Shown: positions 34,384 through 43,510, counted from the stretch's first letter. The stretch: 64,000 bases of DNA from Candidatus Latescibacterota bacterium (GCA_022826515.1 JAJDUT010000001.1:25928-89927); one strand, 5' to 3'. Notes: a model not told the origin generated them from the letters alone. Translations and numbers: made by a program.

Positions 34384-35625
34384 CTGTTCGCTGAAATCGC
34401 CCGCCACGCTCTCGATCGGGTGCCCTTGTCCATCATCTTCGACGATTCCACGGTGCTGGTCAACCTCAACTATTTCTTCCTCCGCGACCGCACCATCGCC
34501 GAGGGCCGTCCCCAGCGCTGGGAGGATGTGCCGGTGGCCCATCCTACATCCTTTACCCGCGAATTTGCCGAGTGGTGCCTAGCAAGCGGCGTCCGGGGCA
34601 AGTTCTCAGTGGTGCCCTGCCCGGCGGCCCTAGGGCGCATCGACGAGGGGCTGCCCCTTTTCAGCAAAGCCCAGCAAGACGAATGGCTGGCCATGTGCCG
34701 CGAGGTCATCGTCCCCGCCTTCGACATCACGCCCGAGATGCTCACCCACACGTTCGTGCTAGACCCCAAGACCTTGCAGCCGCTGCCCTCTAGAATATGG
34801 GAGCAATACGATTGGGCCGCGCTGCCCGAAGACCAAGAAGAATTAGTCACCGAGTACATCGCCCAAGCGTGCCGCATTCTAGTCGCTGTGGGCCTGACGC
34901 CGCAAGGAGTAACCTCACCGGGCGGGTTCGGCGGCCGCACCCTGCCCTTTTACGCCCGCTGTGCTGGCGAGGCCGTGCGCCAAGTCACTGGCAACCCAGT
35001 ACCCTACTTTTTCCAGCGGGTCTCCAGGGAGGATACAGTAGAAACCCCCGTGTGGTACCCCGATCACCAAACTGGCCAAGCCACCGGCGAAATCATCGCC
35101 TCCACCGGCGACTGGACTGGCAGTTGGACCGGATATGGCGAGGTCAATCCCGACAAGTACATCACGCCCGACTTAGAGGGCGGTCGCCTACCAGCCCTCA
35201 TCGACGCGGGCGAACCGGCTGTGCTCATTAGCCATTGGCAGGGATTTTACGGCCTACACGATGAGGACCGACGCGGCTTTAACGCCTTCAAAAAAGTGGT
35301 AAGCCGCCTCGCCGAGCGCGATCCGAGAGGCGAGCGCACCCAATGGCGCACCTGTAGCCAAATCACCACCTATGCCTGCGCCCGCACAATGGCCGAGATC
35401 GCAATAGAAGGAAACACCATCCGCCTCGACCTGCCGGTGCAGACCCCTGACCTGACCCTGCGCCTGACGAATGGAGAGGTGCGCTCAGTCCGGGTGGATG
35501 GCCGCCCACTGACGCGAGCTGCGAACCGCGCCGCCTTCAAAAGCGACACTTTTCTATTAGAGGACGGAGCTACTTTCGTCGCCTTTAACCCGGCCCAACG
35601 CCAAGTGCTAGTAGAAGTGGAATAA
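34384..35625 (+). CDS. Polysaccharide-deacetylase-like (NodB-fold) protein, probable CTG start
   Basis: About 413 residues if read from CTG 34384, which sits six bases after a near-perfect ribosome site AAGGAGG (34371-34377); the first conventional start is GTG 34420, 42 bases after that site. The core begins VPLSIIFDDST, with paired Asp residues as in NodB-type deacetylases, then GKFSVVPCPAALG, TSPGGFGGRTLPFY and LISHWQGFYG. The C-terminal 80 residues look like a beta domain. It may be a cytoplasmic hydrolase or deacetylase acting on sugars; I am not sure of the substrate. Probably co-transcribed with the dehydrogenase 24 bases downstream. Confidence 0.6.
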   Translation: MFAEIARHALDRVPLSIIFDDSTVLVNLNYFFLRDRTIAEGRPQRWEDVPVAHPTSFTREFAEWCLASGVRGKFSVVPCPAALGRIDEGLPLFSKAQQDEWLAMCREVIVPAFDITPEMLTHTFVLDPKTLQPLPSRIWEQYDWAALPEDQEELVTEYIAQACRILVAVGLTPQGVTSPGGFGGRTLPFYARCAGEAVRQVTGNPVPYFFQRVSREDTVETPVWYPDHQTGQATGEIIASTGDWTGSWTGYGEVNPDKYITPDLEGGRLPALIDAGEPAVLISHWQGFYGLHDEDRRGFNAFKKVVSRLAERDPRGERTQWRTCSQITTYACARTMAEIAIEGNTIRLDLPVQTPDLTLRLTNGEVRSVRVDGRPLTRAANRAAFKSDTFLLEDGATFVAFNPAQRQVLVEVE

Positions 35626-35649
35626 CCAACTTAAACGGAGATTGTAACC

Positions 35650-36723
35650 ATGAACTCACGCCCTCAAATACTCATCGCCTGCAACAAACACGTGCGCGAG
35701 CAGTACCTCGCCGCGGCCGATTTCGCACGCCTCGAAGCCTTCGCCGACTGGGACTGGTTCGAATGCGAAGGCGGCGGCATTTACGACACCAACGCAGACC
35801 CCGAGATCGCCCAAGCGTTGGGCGAGCAGCTAGGTAACTACGACGGCTTGGTCGTCTGCCACGGCTGCCCCACGGTCGATGCCGCAATCTTGGATCAAGC
35901 CCCCGATCTGAAGATCATCGGCGAGTTGGAAGGCGACCGCTTTGCCAGCCGCATTGACGTCGAGGCCGCTTGGGCGCGGGGCGTCTGCACGGTCGATACG
36001 ACCAACGGCTCGTCGTATCCAGTGTCCGAGTGGGCCTTGGCACTCATCCTCATTTCCCTGCGCAACGCCGGTGCCCAATTCCGCCGCCTCATCGCCGGCG
36101 ATGTGAGCCCTCGTCCGCAAAGCGACTTTGGCTTTATCCACGGTGATCTGACCGGCAAGCGGGTCGGCCTGATCGGCTGCGGGCACATTGGCCGGCGGCT
36201 CATCCAGTTTTTGCGCCCCTTCCAGACCGAAGTGTGGGTGTATGATCCCTATCTGGCGCGGGAGATGGCCGACGCCGTCGGCTTCCTCAAAACCTCACTG
36301 GACAACGTGATGTCTCAATGCGACGCCATCGTCTGCCTAGCGCCACACACCCCGCGCACCGAGCGCATGATTGGCCAACGAGAGCTAGACCTGATCCAGC
36401 CGGGCGCGGTGTTCGTCAATGTGTCACGCGGCAAAGTAGTGGATTCAGATGCGCTGGTTCAGCGGCTCAAGCGGGGCGACATCGTCGCCGGTCTAGACGT
36501 GTTCGACCCGGATGTGGGCGAGGACAACGCCTATGGCGACAAGGAGATTCTCCATCTCGAAAACGTCTTCGTCACTCCTCATATCGCCGGCGTAACCGAG
36601 CAAAGCTACCCGCGCTTTTTTACGCTAATGGTCGATGAACTCGATCGCTTCTTCCACGGACACGAGACCCTCTTCGACCTAACGCCGCGCTCCATCGCCA
36701 ACCGCCGGGGTAGTGAGAGTTGA
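35650..36723 (+). CDS. D-2-hydroxyacid dehydrogenase (SerA-like family)
   Basis: The product has 357 residues. The cofactor fold shows GLIGCGHIGRRLIQFL (about residues 175-190). The catalytic Arg region is VFVNVSRGKVVDSDAL, the conserved Glu region lies near the following Asp-rich turn, and the catalytic His is in TPHIAGVT. This is the phosphoglycerate or hydroxypyruvate reductase-type family that interconverts D-2-hydroxy acids and 2-oxo acids with NAD(H). It lies 24 bases after the deacetylase-like gene. The substrate is not resolved by sequence. Confidence 0.88.
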   Translation: MNSRPQILIACNKHVREQYLAAADFARLEAFADWDWFECEGGGIYDTNADPEIAQALGEQLGNYDGLVVCHGCPTVDAAILDQAPDLKIIGELEGDRFASRIDVEAAWARGVCTVDTTNGSSYPVSEWALALILISLRNAGAQFRRLIAGDVSPRPQSDFGFIHGDLTGKRVGLIGCGHIGRRLIQFLRPFQTEVWVYDPYLAREMADAVGFLKTSLDNVMSQCDAIVCLAPHTPRTERMIGQRELDLIQPGAVFVNVSRGKVVDSDALVQRLKRGDIVAGLDVFDPDVGEDNAYGDKEILHLENVFVTPHIAGVTEQSYPRFFTLMVDELDRFFHGHETLFDLTPRSIANRRGSES

Positions 36724-36838
36724 CCCTGCTGACTCCACTCCAATATACCGATCACCTAATCGAAATCGCCGGTCCCCAAAGGCGGGCCATGGTCGCGCGC
36801 TTGCGGGAACTGGCCATTGCCTGAGTATGAAACTGCTT

Positions 36839-37729
36839 CTAGGCGAGCAATCCCCGCAGGTAGTCGACGGCTAGGCCAATGGCCTCGAGGTCGCTCACCG
36901 CATTGCCCTGGCCTTCGAAGACGATGGACATATTGCCGTTGAAGTCGACTTGGCGGAGAATTTCGACAATGCGCTCGTAGTCGAGCCACTCCTCCCGGCC
37001 GCGGTCGATTTTGTATATTTTGGCCCGCACATAGGTGGCGTGGGGCGCGGTCTGCTCCATGAAGTCATAGAAGTCGACCGCGGAATCCTCGGCCCCGGAG
37101 GGCGCCGCGCCCGGCGAGCCTTGCCACCAGCCCGTGTCGAGGATGAAAGTGAAGTTTTCGCGGTTGACATCGCGCAGTATTTTGAGAATATCGTCCCCAG
37201 TGGGCGCGATGACCGGGGCGTGGTTGTGGAGGCCGACGAACACGCCTTTGCCGGCGGCGTAGTCGCAGACCTCCTCGAAGCTGCCAATGGCGTCCTGCCA
37301 CAGGACGCGGCGGTCGCCGGCTGCGGCGGGGATGCCGCCGCCGAAGAGGCGGACCAAGGGCGCGCCCATAAAGGCGGCCAGATCAATGCCCTCTTTGACT
37401 TCGGCAATGCGCCGGCGGCGGTCGGCTTGGGGCAGGGCAACGCCCTGGGGGCGGCCGTCGATCTGCTCGACGCCGACAAAGCCGCGGCCCACGCCCAAAA
37501 AGCCAATGGGCAGGCCGCACTGCTGGCAGAGGGCCTTGATGGAGCGCAGATAGGCCGGGTCCCGGGCGCGGAAGCCGCGGAAGAGCTGAAAGTCGACCAC
37601 GTCGAGGTCCCAAGCGCGGATCTGGCGCACTAAGGCGGCGATGTCCAGCCAGTTGCGCGAGTCTTCCTTGTCGGCATAGGGCAGGTCTTCGGCGACCCGT
37701 AGCATGGCGTTGCAGCCTAGTTTGATCAT
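36839..37729 (-). CDS. Sugar-phosphate isomerase/epimerase-like TIM barrel
   Basis: The product has 296 residues from the ATG at 37729. Typical features of the xylose-isomerase/AP-endonuclease-2 barrel are seen: VDFQLFRGF at the first strand, LVRLFGGGIP, GLHNHAPV with a metal-binding His, FILDTGWW, and KIYKIDRG near the end. Such enzymes isomerise or epimerise sugars and cyclitols, usually with a divalent metal. It is convergent with the dehydrogenase at 35650 and divergent from the serine hydrolase at 37837. Confidence 0.8.
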   Translation of the reverse strand: MIKLGCNAMLRVAEDLPYADKEDSRNWLDIAALVRQIRAWDLDVVDFQLFRGFRARDPAYLRSIKALCQQCGLPIGFLGVGRGFVGVEQIDGRPQGVALPQADRRRRIAEVKEGIDLAAFMGAPLVRLFGGGIPAAAGDRRVLWQDAIGSFEEVCDYAAGKGVFVGLHNHAPVIAPTGDDILKILRDVNRENFTFILDTGWWQGSPGAAPSGAEDSAVDFYDFMEQTAPHATYVRAKIYKIDRGREEWLDYERIVEILRQVDFNGNMSIVFEGQGNAVSDLEAIGLAVDYLRGLLA

Positions 37730-37836
37730 GCAATGTCGGTGTGTCCGGGTGCATCGGGCAAAAGTCGCCCATGCGCTCGACCTTGGCCAAGCGCCCAAAA
37801 AGATCCTTATAATACACTACACAGAAAAGTTGAACC

Positions 37837-38967
37837 ATGCATCTGATCGCCCCGACGGCAACGATACAAGTACCAGACTGGGTCGCATACCCAGATCGCG
37901 ACTGGATACAGATCACGCCCGCCGAAGCCGGTCTCGATGAGCGGAAATTCGCCGCCTGGCTGGACGGCCTCGATGTCAGAGGGGCGAGCTTTGGCGGCGA
38001 GGACCACAGCGGCGACCAGTACGGTGCCGTGCTCACGCGCGGCGGATACCTAGTGCACGCCTGGGGCGACCGCCACTATCGGCACCAGACAGCTTCAGTC
38101 GGCAAGGCCCTAACGTGGGTAGCGCTGGGCGCGGCCGTTGGCGACGGCCTCCTCGACCCGGACGAGCCGATACACCAAACGTGGACCGGAGCTGGACAGT
38201 TGTCGCACGAGCACAAGTACCTCGACTGCGGCCACCACCAAAAACTCACTTGGCGCCACTTGGTCGGGCGGCGCGATGAGAGCCTGCACTGGGGCGGCTT
38301 TCCCTTTGAAATCGGCAACCGCTGGCGGGAGCAGCGCACGGGTCTCGAAGAGCGGGACGCAGTTCCCGGCATCCCCGCATGGGCCCATTGGACAGGCGAT
38401 CCCTTCTACGACTGCTACGCCCACGCCGAACCGGGCACCCAAGGGCTGTACAGCAGCGCCGGTTTCTGGCGATTGGGCCAGGCGCTGACCTACGTTTGGG
38501 GCCGCGACCTCAAGGACGTGGTCCAGGAGCGCCTGTTCGACGCCATTGACATCCCGTACGAGCGCTGGGACTGGCTCGCCGGCGGCGCAGTGAAAGAGCG
38601 GAAACACCTCTATCCCACCATTCCAGACGCGTACACCTACCTCGACCCACCCTACGATATCGGCGGCCAAGTCGTGCGCAGCGGCCCGGGTTGGGTGGTC
38701 ATCAGCGCCTCGGATCTGGCGCGCTTCGGCCACCTCAATGCCACCCGAGGCATGTGGAAGGGGGTGCGCGTCATCGACGAAGCCTACCTGCGCGGCCACG
38801 GCGGGGGCAATAAGAGCGGGGCCAGCGGCGAGTGCGAGTACTTCACGGCCATGGGCGTGGTGACGACAAGCGGCCTGCCCGAGTACAGGCACGGGGTCGA
38901 GACCAAGAGCATCCTCCCCGACGACTTCTTCGTCGCAGAAATCCAGCTAAGTTCCCAGAGGAGCTAG
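37837..38967 (+). CDS. Serine beta-lactamase-fold hydrolase
   Basis: The product has 376 residues. The nucleophile motif is Ser87-Val-Gly-Lys90 (SxxK), followed by GLYSSAGFWRLG as a Tyr-containing second motif and a third region with GGGNKSG near the end. The family includes esterases, amidases and D-stereospecific peptidases, not only beta-lactamases. There is no signal peptide, so it is probably cytoplasmic. A TATAAT -10 box lies at 37808-37813, but a matching -35 is at best distant (TTGGCC, 20 bases before), so promoter assignment is weak. Confidence 0.78.
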   Translation: MHLIAPTATIQVPDWVAYPDRDWIQITPAEAGLDERKFAAWLDGLDVRGASFGGEDHSGDQYGAVLTRGGYLVHAWGDRHYRHQTASVGKALTWVALGAAVGDGLLDPDEPIHQTWTGAGQLSHEHKYLDCGHHQKLTWRHLVGRRDESLHWGGFPFEIGNRWREQRTGLEERDAVPGIPAWAHWTGDPFYDCYAHAEPGTQGLYSSAGFWRLGQALTYVWGRDLKDVVQERLFDAIDIPYERWDWLAGGAVKERKHLYPTIPDAYTYLDPPYDIGGQVVRSGPGWVVISASDLARFGHLNATRGMWKGVRVIDEAYLRGHGGGNKSGASGECEYFTAMGVVTTSGLPEYRHGVETKSILPDDFFVAEIQLSSQRS

Positions 38968-38996
38968 CGGAAAAGCTCAGCGGGCGGAATCCTCGC

Positions 38997-39887
38997 CTAT
39001 GAATGGGAGGGCGGAAAAGTCTCCGGCCAGCGCGGATCGTAGTCGCTTTCAAAGAGCCAGTCGAAATGATCCGGCACAATGTGGGCGCGGTCCGGGCGCA
39101 GTTGACGCCGCAGCCGGGGGAAGAAGTCCATCAGGGCGTCGCGCTGGTTCTTGGGCAGGCCACCCGCAACTCCGGCGGCGATCCACGAGGTGCCCATGGC
39201 TTTGCGGGGCACGGTGTCCTCGTTCTGCCAAGCCGAGTGCAATCCGGCGCTGCAGAGCACCAGAGTTTGTCCACGTCGCGCCACGGCGGGGATCGGCTCG
39301 CACTCAAGCCAGGGCTTTTCGCCCAGGTCCGGGATGTACTCGGGAAAAGCGGCCGCAGTCGGCGAGACTGGAGCCGGTCGCAGGCCGTGCACGCGGGGCA
39401 GTTCGGCTTTGTGCTCGGGCCGGAGAACGCGGCTCCAGTGCGCCATGATGGAGCGGTGGCTGCCGGGCAGGATGCGCATGGCACCGCGATGCGCGGGCAC
39501 GTCGTTGAGCCAGAACCACAACTCGGCCCGCATCCGGCGAGGGGTGGCCTCAAAATCCTCCAGTGTGGCCTGGATATCCACGTGGCACCCGCGCGCCCAC
39601 TGCTCGCGGAGATCGTCGTACGGCGCTGAGGCCGGAGCCCGCTCGTGAGGGGCCAGCCCCCACCACAGATGGACCGCATCGGCGCGCAGCAGCTTTTTGG
39701 CTACCTCCTCAAAGTACGGGTGCTGGATGACTTCGATGTAATCCAGATCCTCGTACGGTGCACCGCCGCTGTCGCGCAAGCGGTCCCACGCCGCCTCTGC
39801 CCGGTCCAACTGCTCAGTGGTGAAGGGGCTGTCGATGGTTACGGCACCCTGCTCTTCGTACTGGGCCAATTGCTCATCGGTGATCAT
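38997..39887 (-). CDS. Phytanoyl-CoA dioxygenase (PhyH) family oxygenase
   Basis: The product has 296 residues from the ATG at 39887 (GAGG six bases upstream). The iron ligands are His102 and Asp104 in CHVDIQ, and His217 in AGLHSAW. It also has ELWFWLNDVPAHRGAMRILPGSH, the PhyH core. It differs from the copy at 9783 by an additional N-terminal helix and little overall similarity, so a different substrate is likely. The substrate is unknown. It stands alone between the serine hydrolase and a toxin-antitoxin pair. Confidence 0.85.
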   Translation of the reverse strand: MITDEQLAQYEEQGAVTIDSPFTTEQLDRAEAAWDRLRDSGGAPYEDLDYIEVIQHPYFEEVAKKLLRADAVHLWWGLAPHERAPASAPYDDLREQWARGCHVDIQATLEDFEATPRRMRAELWFWLNDVPAHRGAMRILPGSHRSIMAHWSRVLRPEHKAELPRVHGLRPAPVSPTAAAFPEYIPDLGEKPWLECEPIPAVARRGQTLVLCSAGLHSAWQNEDTVPRKAMGTSWIAAGVAGGLPKNQRDALMDFFPRLRRQLRPDRAHIVPDHFDWLFESDYDPRWPETFPPSHS

Positions 39888-39937
39888 GGGCGTCCTCAAC
39901 TATTTGGGATGCACATAGGGCGAAGGTGCAAAACCGA

Positions 39938-40303
39938 CTATGGCAGGTCTTCCTTGAAGTCGGTCGTTAGATTTCTCGATGCTTTGGCCTCATTTTGGAG
40001 ACGACGGAGAACTTCCTCGCTCAGAGAGCCTATCACGGCAAAATCGCTTGGAATTCTGCTGGCAATTTTTGCGATGTCCGCTCGAATTGCCCTTCTAAGA
40101 ATTAAGGCCGTCTCCTTGATTATAAAAGGATGATCTCCTAGGTGTAAGCGAACATTTTGCCCTACATTCTTCCTAGCATCTGAGCACATGACAAAGAGGA
40201 CTTCGTTATCTTTATTGGGACTGGAGAGGATTATGAAGGGGTGATATGGATGGTGGTTTGACTTGAGAATATGTCCGGCGCGAAGAATGGGACGGTGTAT
40301 CAT
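39938..40303 (-). CDS. Candidate toxin paired with Panacea antitoxin (possible PemK/MazF-like fold)
   Basis: The product has 121 residues. Its ATG overlaps the stop of the upstream antitoxin gene (ATGA), as in toxin-antitoxin operons. The sequence shows HPFIILSSPNKDNEVLFVMCSD, then RLHLGDHPFIIKETALI, an alternation of beta strands and a GDHPF turn that resembles the small SH3-like barrel of PemK/MazF-type toxins, but I cannot assign a family with certainty. The C-terminus is helical (SEEVLRRLQNEAKASRN). Panacea antitoxins pair with many unrelated toxins, so a new toxin type is possible. Base composition is AT-rich against its surroundings. Confidence 0.6.
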   Translation of the reverse strand: MIHRPILRAGHILKSNHHPYHPFIILSSPNKDNEVLFVMCSDARKNVGQNVRLHLGDHPFIIKETALILRRAIRADIAKIASRIPSDFAVIGSLSEEVLRRLQNEAKASRNLTTDFKEDLP

Positions 40304-40860
40304 GCCAGCACTTTTTCTAGCCACTCACTCGTCCTTTCTAAGCCCATGATTTCGTCAATCTCCTCCTTGCTCTTGCCTAGTGCATGGAGGATGTCTTCGA
40401 GAGAAATAGATGTCGCTTGGACGAGGCCCTCTGGGTCTGGCCGTTCCCATTCGGGGAGGCTGTGTGTATATGCAATGAGTCCATCAGGTCCCCAAATGTC
40501 TAAGCGTCCGTAGTTTTCCCAGATGTGCTGGATAATTTCTAATTCCGATTCGGACATACACCCTGTGCCGGGGTCGCTTTTGAGTCCTATTTTGTAGTCG
40601 GCCAAGCTCTCAATATGTTGCCTCCATACAGGATGATTTTTCGGATCGTCTTCTTGGTGCATCAAGCGATACGTGTTACTAGGAACGGGTCCGAACTTCA
40701 TTGATACCCAACTATCAGTAGAGATGCTACGTCCTTGCTCATTCAGTGATTCCCGGTCAGCCAGATATACCAGTTTGAGTACTTTGATGTACTCCAATGA
40801 GCCGCCGGCCAACGATAGAATGCGAGCCACTAGTGCAGTAGCCTTTTTTTCGTCAAACAT
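40300..40860 (-). CDS. Panacea-domain (DUF4065/SocA-like) antitoxin
   Basis: The product has 186 residues from the ATG at 40860 (AGGAG eight bases upstream). The core matches the Panacea pattern: ILSLAGGSLEYIKVLKLVYLADR, the SWVSMKFGPVPSNTYRLM block and helices ending in LVQATSISLEDIL. The domain neutralises diverse toxins, often ones targeting RNA, tRNA or the membrane, and can need a protease adaptor. It overlaps the following small gene by four bases. A predicted promoter at 40882-40911 lies just upstream. Confidence 0.82.
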   Translation of the reverse strand: MFDEKKATALVARILSLAGGSLEYIKVLKLVYLADRESLNEQGRSISTDSWVSMKFGPVPSNTYRLMHQEDDPKNHPVWRQHIESLADYKIGLKSDPGTGCMSESELEIIQHIWENYGRLDIWGPDGLIAYTHSLPEWERPDPEGLVQATSISLEDILHALGKSKEEIDEIMGLERTSEWLEKVLA

Positions 40861-40881
40861 GATTTTCTCTCCTAGTCGTTG

Positions 40882-40911
40882 AATGTATTGTAGCGGCACG
40901 CTCTTTGTCAA
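40882..40911 (-). promoter_or_regulatory. Predicted promoter of the Panacea toxin-antitoxin pair
   Basis: Read on the minus strand, TTGACA (40911-40906) is followed after 18 bases by TACATT (40887-40882), four of six to the -10 consensus, then the AGGAG ribosome site. The consensus -35 and the position directly before the antitoxin gene support it. Confidence 0.5.
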
Positions 40912-40969
40912 AATCCGCTGGAGACCTTCCTCCTAGGCATCCTTCCTGCGAGGGATACTATTCCCCCGC

Positions 40970-42553
40970 TCAATCAAACGACGGAAAAAAGGCCAGATCA
41001 GCGCCAAAGTTATCCATCGCCACCACCTCGTCGCCGCGCAGCCGCGCGCGGATGGCACTGTCCCGCCACGTCAGGGTCGTCTCGTGGACGGGCAAGTCAA
41101 ACGCAAAGCCGATCCAGCGTCCTATGAGCGGATTCTCGATCACCGCATAACCGTCGCGCAAGACCGGATGTTCGGCACCCTCTACGTTGAATTGGTCGCC
41201 AGCGAGCCAAGGCGGCAGGCGCACGTGCAGTGCTCCCGGCTGCTTGACTTTGACCGCTAGGCGCGGATGCGTATAGGGCGACTGCACGGCGAGGGCATCG
41301 GTCTCACAGTCGAACAGCATATCGACCCAATGCCCCGCTCCATCGCTGCACACCACGGCCTTGTACGCCGCAGCCAGCGAGCCTACGGACCCGCCGACAA
41401 TGTCAATATTAAAGCCAATGCGCGGCTTGTTCGATTGCCAGATTCCCAGCGGCTCGTGCCCGTAGGGAGCCGGAAAACCAAAGCCGCCGCGCAGCCTGTG
41501 CGCCACCTGCCGCTTGCCGTCCACTCCCTCGGGATTATCCGGCTCGACGATAAACGAAACATCGCGCAATTGCGACGGCAGCAAATGGCTGCGCAATATG
41601 CGCTCGGCATCGGCGTAGTACTCGGGGTGACCCCAGCGCCCCAAGATGATCGCGGTCTCGACAATATCGCCGGTATTGTTGGCCTCGCCCCGGCGACAGA
41701 GCGTGGGTCGGCTCGACACCTCAATGGACCAGCCGATCTGATCGCGCAAATCCCATAGGCCGTTATCGTAGAACTGCTTGACCCGCTCCATCAGCTCGGC
41801 GTCCCCAGTACATTCAGCTAGCTGCGCCAACGACGACATCGCACAAGTGGTCGAATGCACGTGCGAGCCAAAGCGCTCGGTGGCAAAGGAACCGTCGTCG
41901 AGAAAGAATTCGCGCACGGCCTTGTCCTTGAGCACAGTAGCCAAATCCAAGGCCGGTTGGTACCCAGTGGCTTGGTACAATTTGACCAGCGGCCCAATGG
42001 CGCGCGCCGGTCCCTGGATAAAGGTCCCCTCACCGGAATCGCGGAGGCGCACCGGCGTGTCGCGTTCGAGACGGACGCGATCCCACTGCTCGTTGGGCAC
42101 CCAATAATCGAATAGCAAATCAATGCTAGCCGCCGCCAGTTCCATAGCCCGCTCGGACTTGCGGAAGGCTGTCAACGCGTATAGAGCGTGGAATCCCTCG
42201 CGCAAATTGTGCTCTTGCAGTTCAATGGGATCGCCTTCGCCATTGGAGTGCTGGCCGATGCGCTGTAAGGGCAGCGGTGTCCGGCTGTAAGAGAAAAAAG
42301 CCGCACGGGCGTGCTTGTCGATCACCTCCTTGTCCAGGTCCAAGCCCATAGCATCTTCAGCCGCTAGCATAGCGTTCAAGAGGCGACCCGGCATGTGGCC
42401 TTCCATGCTACCGGCCAAAAAGGCTTCGGGCCGCACCTGCGCACCGCCGTAGGGTATATCGGCGTCATCGGCGTTAAAAGCCCGGCTCATAGCTTGGCAA
42501 CCCAAGCGAATGCCGTCGCCGATATCAGTGGTATTTACGTCGCGCAGTTGCAT
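40970..42553 (-). CDS. GH127-like (DUF1680) glycoside hydrolase, copy 1
   Basis: The product has 527 residues without a signal peptide. The all-helical barrel of the beta-L-arabinofuranosidase-type family is suggested by LNAMLAAEDAMGLDLD, HNLREGFHALYALTAF, AIGPLVKLYQATGYQPALDL, ANNTGDIVETAIILGRWGHPEYYADAERI and a C-terminal beta domain. It shares these with the 43549-45108 protein and an almost identical C-terminal RARLRGDEVVAMDNFGADL, so the two are paralogues. The family removes arabinofuranose or related sugars from glycans. Its start codon has no obvious ribosome site. Only 10 bases separate it from the upstream TIM-barrel gene. Confidence 0.72.
   Translation of the reverse strand: MQLRDVNTTDIGDGIRLGCQAMSRAFNADDADIPYGGAQVRPEAFLAGSMEGHMPGRLLNAMLAAEDAMGLDLDKEVIDKHARAAFFSYSRTPLPLQRIGQHSNGEGDPIELQEHNLREGFHALYALTAFRKSERAMELAAASIDLLFDYWVPNEQWDRVRLERDTPVRLRDSGEGTFIQGPARAIGPLVKLYQATGYQPALDLATVLKDKAVREFFLDDGSFATERFGSHVHSTTCAMSSLAQLAECTGDAELMERVKQFYDNGLWDLRDQIGWSIEVSSRPTLCRRGEANNTGDIVETAIILGRWGHPEYYADAERILRSHLLPSQLRDVSFIVEPDNPEGVDGKRQVAHRLRGGFGFPAPYGHEPLGIWQSNKPRIGFNIDIVGGSVGSLAAAYKAVVCSDGAGHWVDMLFDCETDALAVQSPYTHPRLAVKVKQPGALHVRLPPWLAGDQFNVEGAEHPVLRDGYAVIENPLIGRWIGFAFDLPVHETTLTWRDSAIRARLRGDEVVAMDNFGADLAFFPSFD
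41007..41044 (-). repeat. 38-base identical segment shared with the paralogue at 43586-43623
   Basis: The stretch is identical base for base, including all wobble positions, to the equivalent position in the second GH127-like gene, although the proteins overall differ much more. It codes for the conserved C-terminal block. Confidence 0.8.
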
Positions 42554-42563
42554 TCGTCGCGCG

Positions 42564-43418
42564 CTAAGCCGGAGCCTTCCACTTCTTCAATTGCCTCTTC
42601 CACACCCTGTCCAACTCGCGGCGCACCACCTGCACGTCCTTCCAGCGGTCGGGGAAAACCGACAGATGGTAGCCGCCGGCAATCTGCTCGGGGCAGGCGA
42701 ACATTTCCCGGCCCGGCTCGGCCGCCTCCAGCCAGCAGGCCATAACCTGCTCGGCAAATTCCAGCCAATCGACGAATTCGGGAATGATCTTGCCCTTGTG
42801 GTCGATCGCCGGAATCATGGCGTGGTGCCCGTTGAAGGGCCTGAAGTGAAACTGCTGCGCCAACTGGATCAGATCGACGCGCTCAGCCAAGCGCTCCCAA
42901 TAGGGCGGCGACAAATGCTTGATCACCGCCGGATGGGAAAAGTCCCACGTCATTTTCAGCGGCTTCTTCTCCGCCTTCTCGTAACCAGCGGCCAAGGCAT
43001 AAGTTTTTTCCGGCGTCTCCGTGCAAGTATCGCGGTGCACCTCCACGGCTACGTCCATCTCCAAGTCGTCGGCCGCGTCCATCAAGCGCCGCGCCACCTC
43101 CACAGCCCGCTCGGTGAGCGTGTCGTGGTCGAGCATTTGCACGTTGACGCAGCGCGCTCCCGCCGCCTTGATTTCGCGCAACTTGGGCCTGATCTCGCGG
43201 ATGCCGCCCAAGTCGGTGGTACAGGCGAAGACTAAACCCGAGGCCGCGACCTCGTCCGGGGTCACCATGAAGACGCGCCCCACAAAGCCGTCGAAACCGG
43301 CGTCTTTTATTTTCTTGAGCTTTTTGGCCGCGCTCCACTCGCCCTTCTTGCCGCCGTATCCCATCAGGGAACCAAGGGAGCACATATGATAGATTTTAGG
43401 ACGCTTGATTTTCGCCAT
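42564..43418 (-). CDS. TIM-barrel sugar isomerase/epimerase-like protein
   Basis: The product has 284 residues from the ATG at 43418; AAGGAGG lies six bases before it. It has a barrel pattern with GFDGFVGRVFMVTP, ARCVNVQMLDHD, VAVEVHRDTC and MTWDFSHPAVIKHL, the last two with metal-binding-type residues, and ends with a Lys/Trp-rich tail. It belongs to the xylose-isomerase-like group. It lies between the two GH127-like paralogues on the same strand, with gaps of 10 and 130 bases, and could isomerise the sugar they release. Pathway assignment is inference. Confidence 0.72.
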   Translation of the reverse strand: MAKIKRPKIYHMCSLGSLMGYGGKKGEWSAAKKLKKIKDAGFDGFVGRVFMVTPDEVAASGLVFACTTDLGGIREIRPKLREIKAAGARCVNVQMLDHDTLTERAVEVARRLMDAADDLEMDVAVEVHRDTCTETPEKTYALAAGYEKAEKKPLKMTWDFSHPAVIKHLSPPYWERLAERVDLIQLAQQFHFRPFNGHHAMIPAIDHKGKIIPEFVDWLEFAEQVMACWLEAAEPGREMFACPEQIAGGYHLSVFPDRWKDVQVVRRELDRVWKRQLKKWKAPA

Positions 43419-43510
43419 ATTCACCCTCCTTGGAGTGATTGTACTGCTGCGATAGGGGCCGCTAATATATCGCCCATACCCACGGAAACCAAACCGCGTA
43501 GGAGCCGGTA

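Noticed and set aside
36720..36824. A 34-residue frame after the D-2-hydroxyacid dehydrogenase gene (TTG start overlapping its stop).
   Set aside because: Too short, no ribosome site, no recognisable motif; could be the remnant of a gene, but I cannot support it.
37782..37813. Promoter for the serine hydrolase with TTGGCC and TATAAT.
   Set aside because: The -10 is perfect but the spacing is 20 bases and the -35 is poor; mentioned in the gene entry only.
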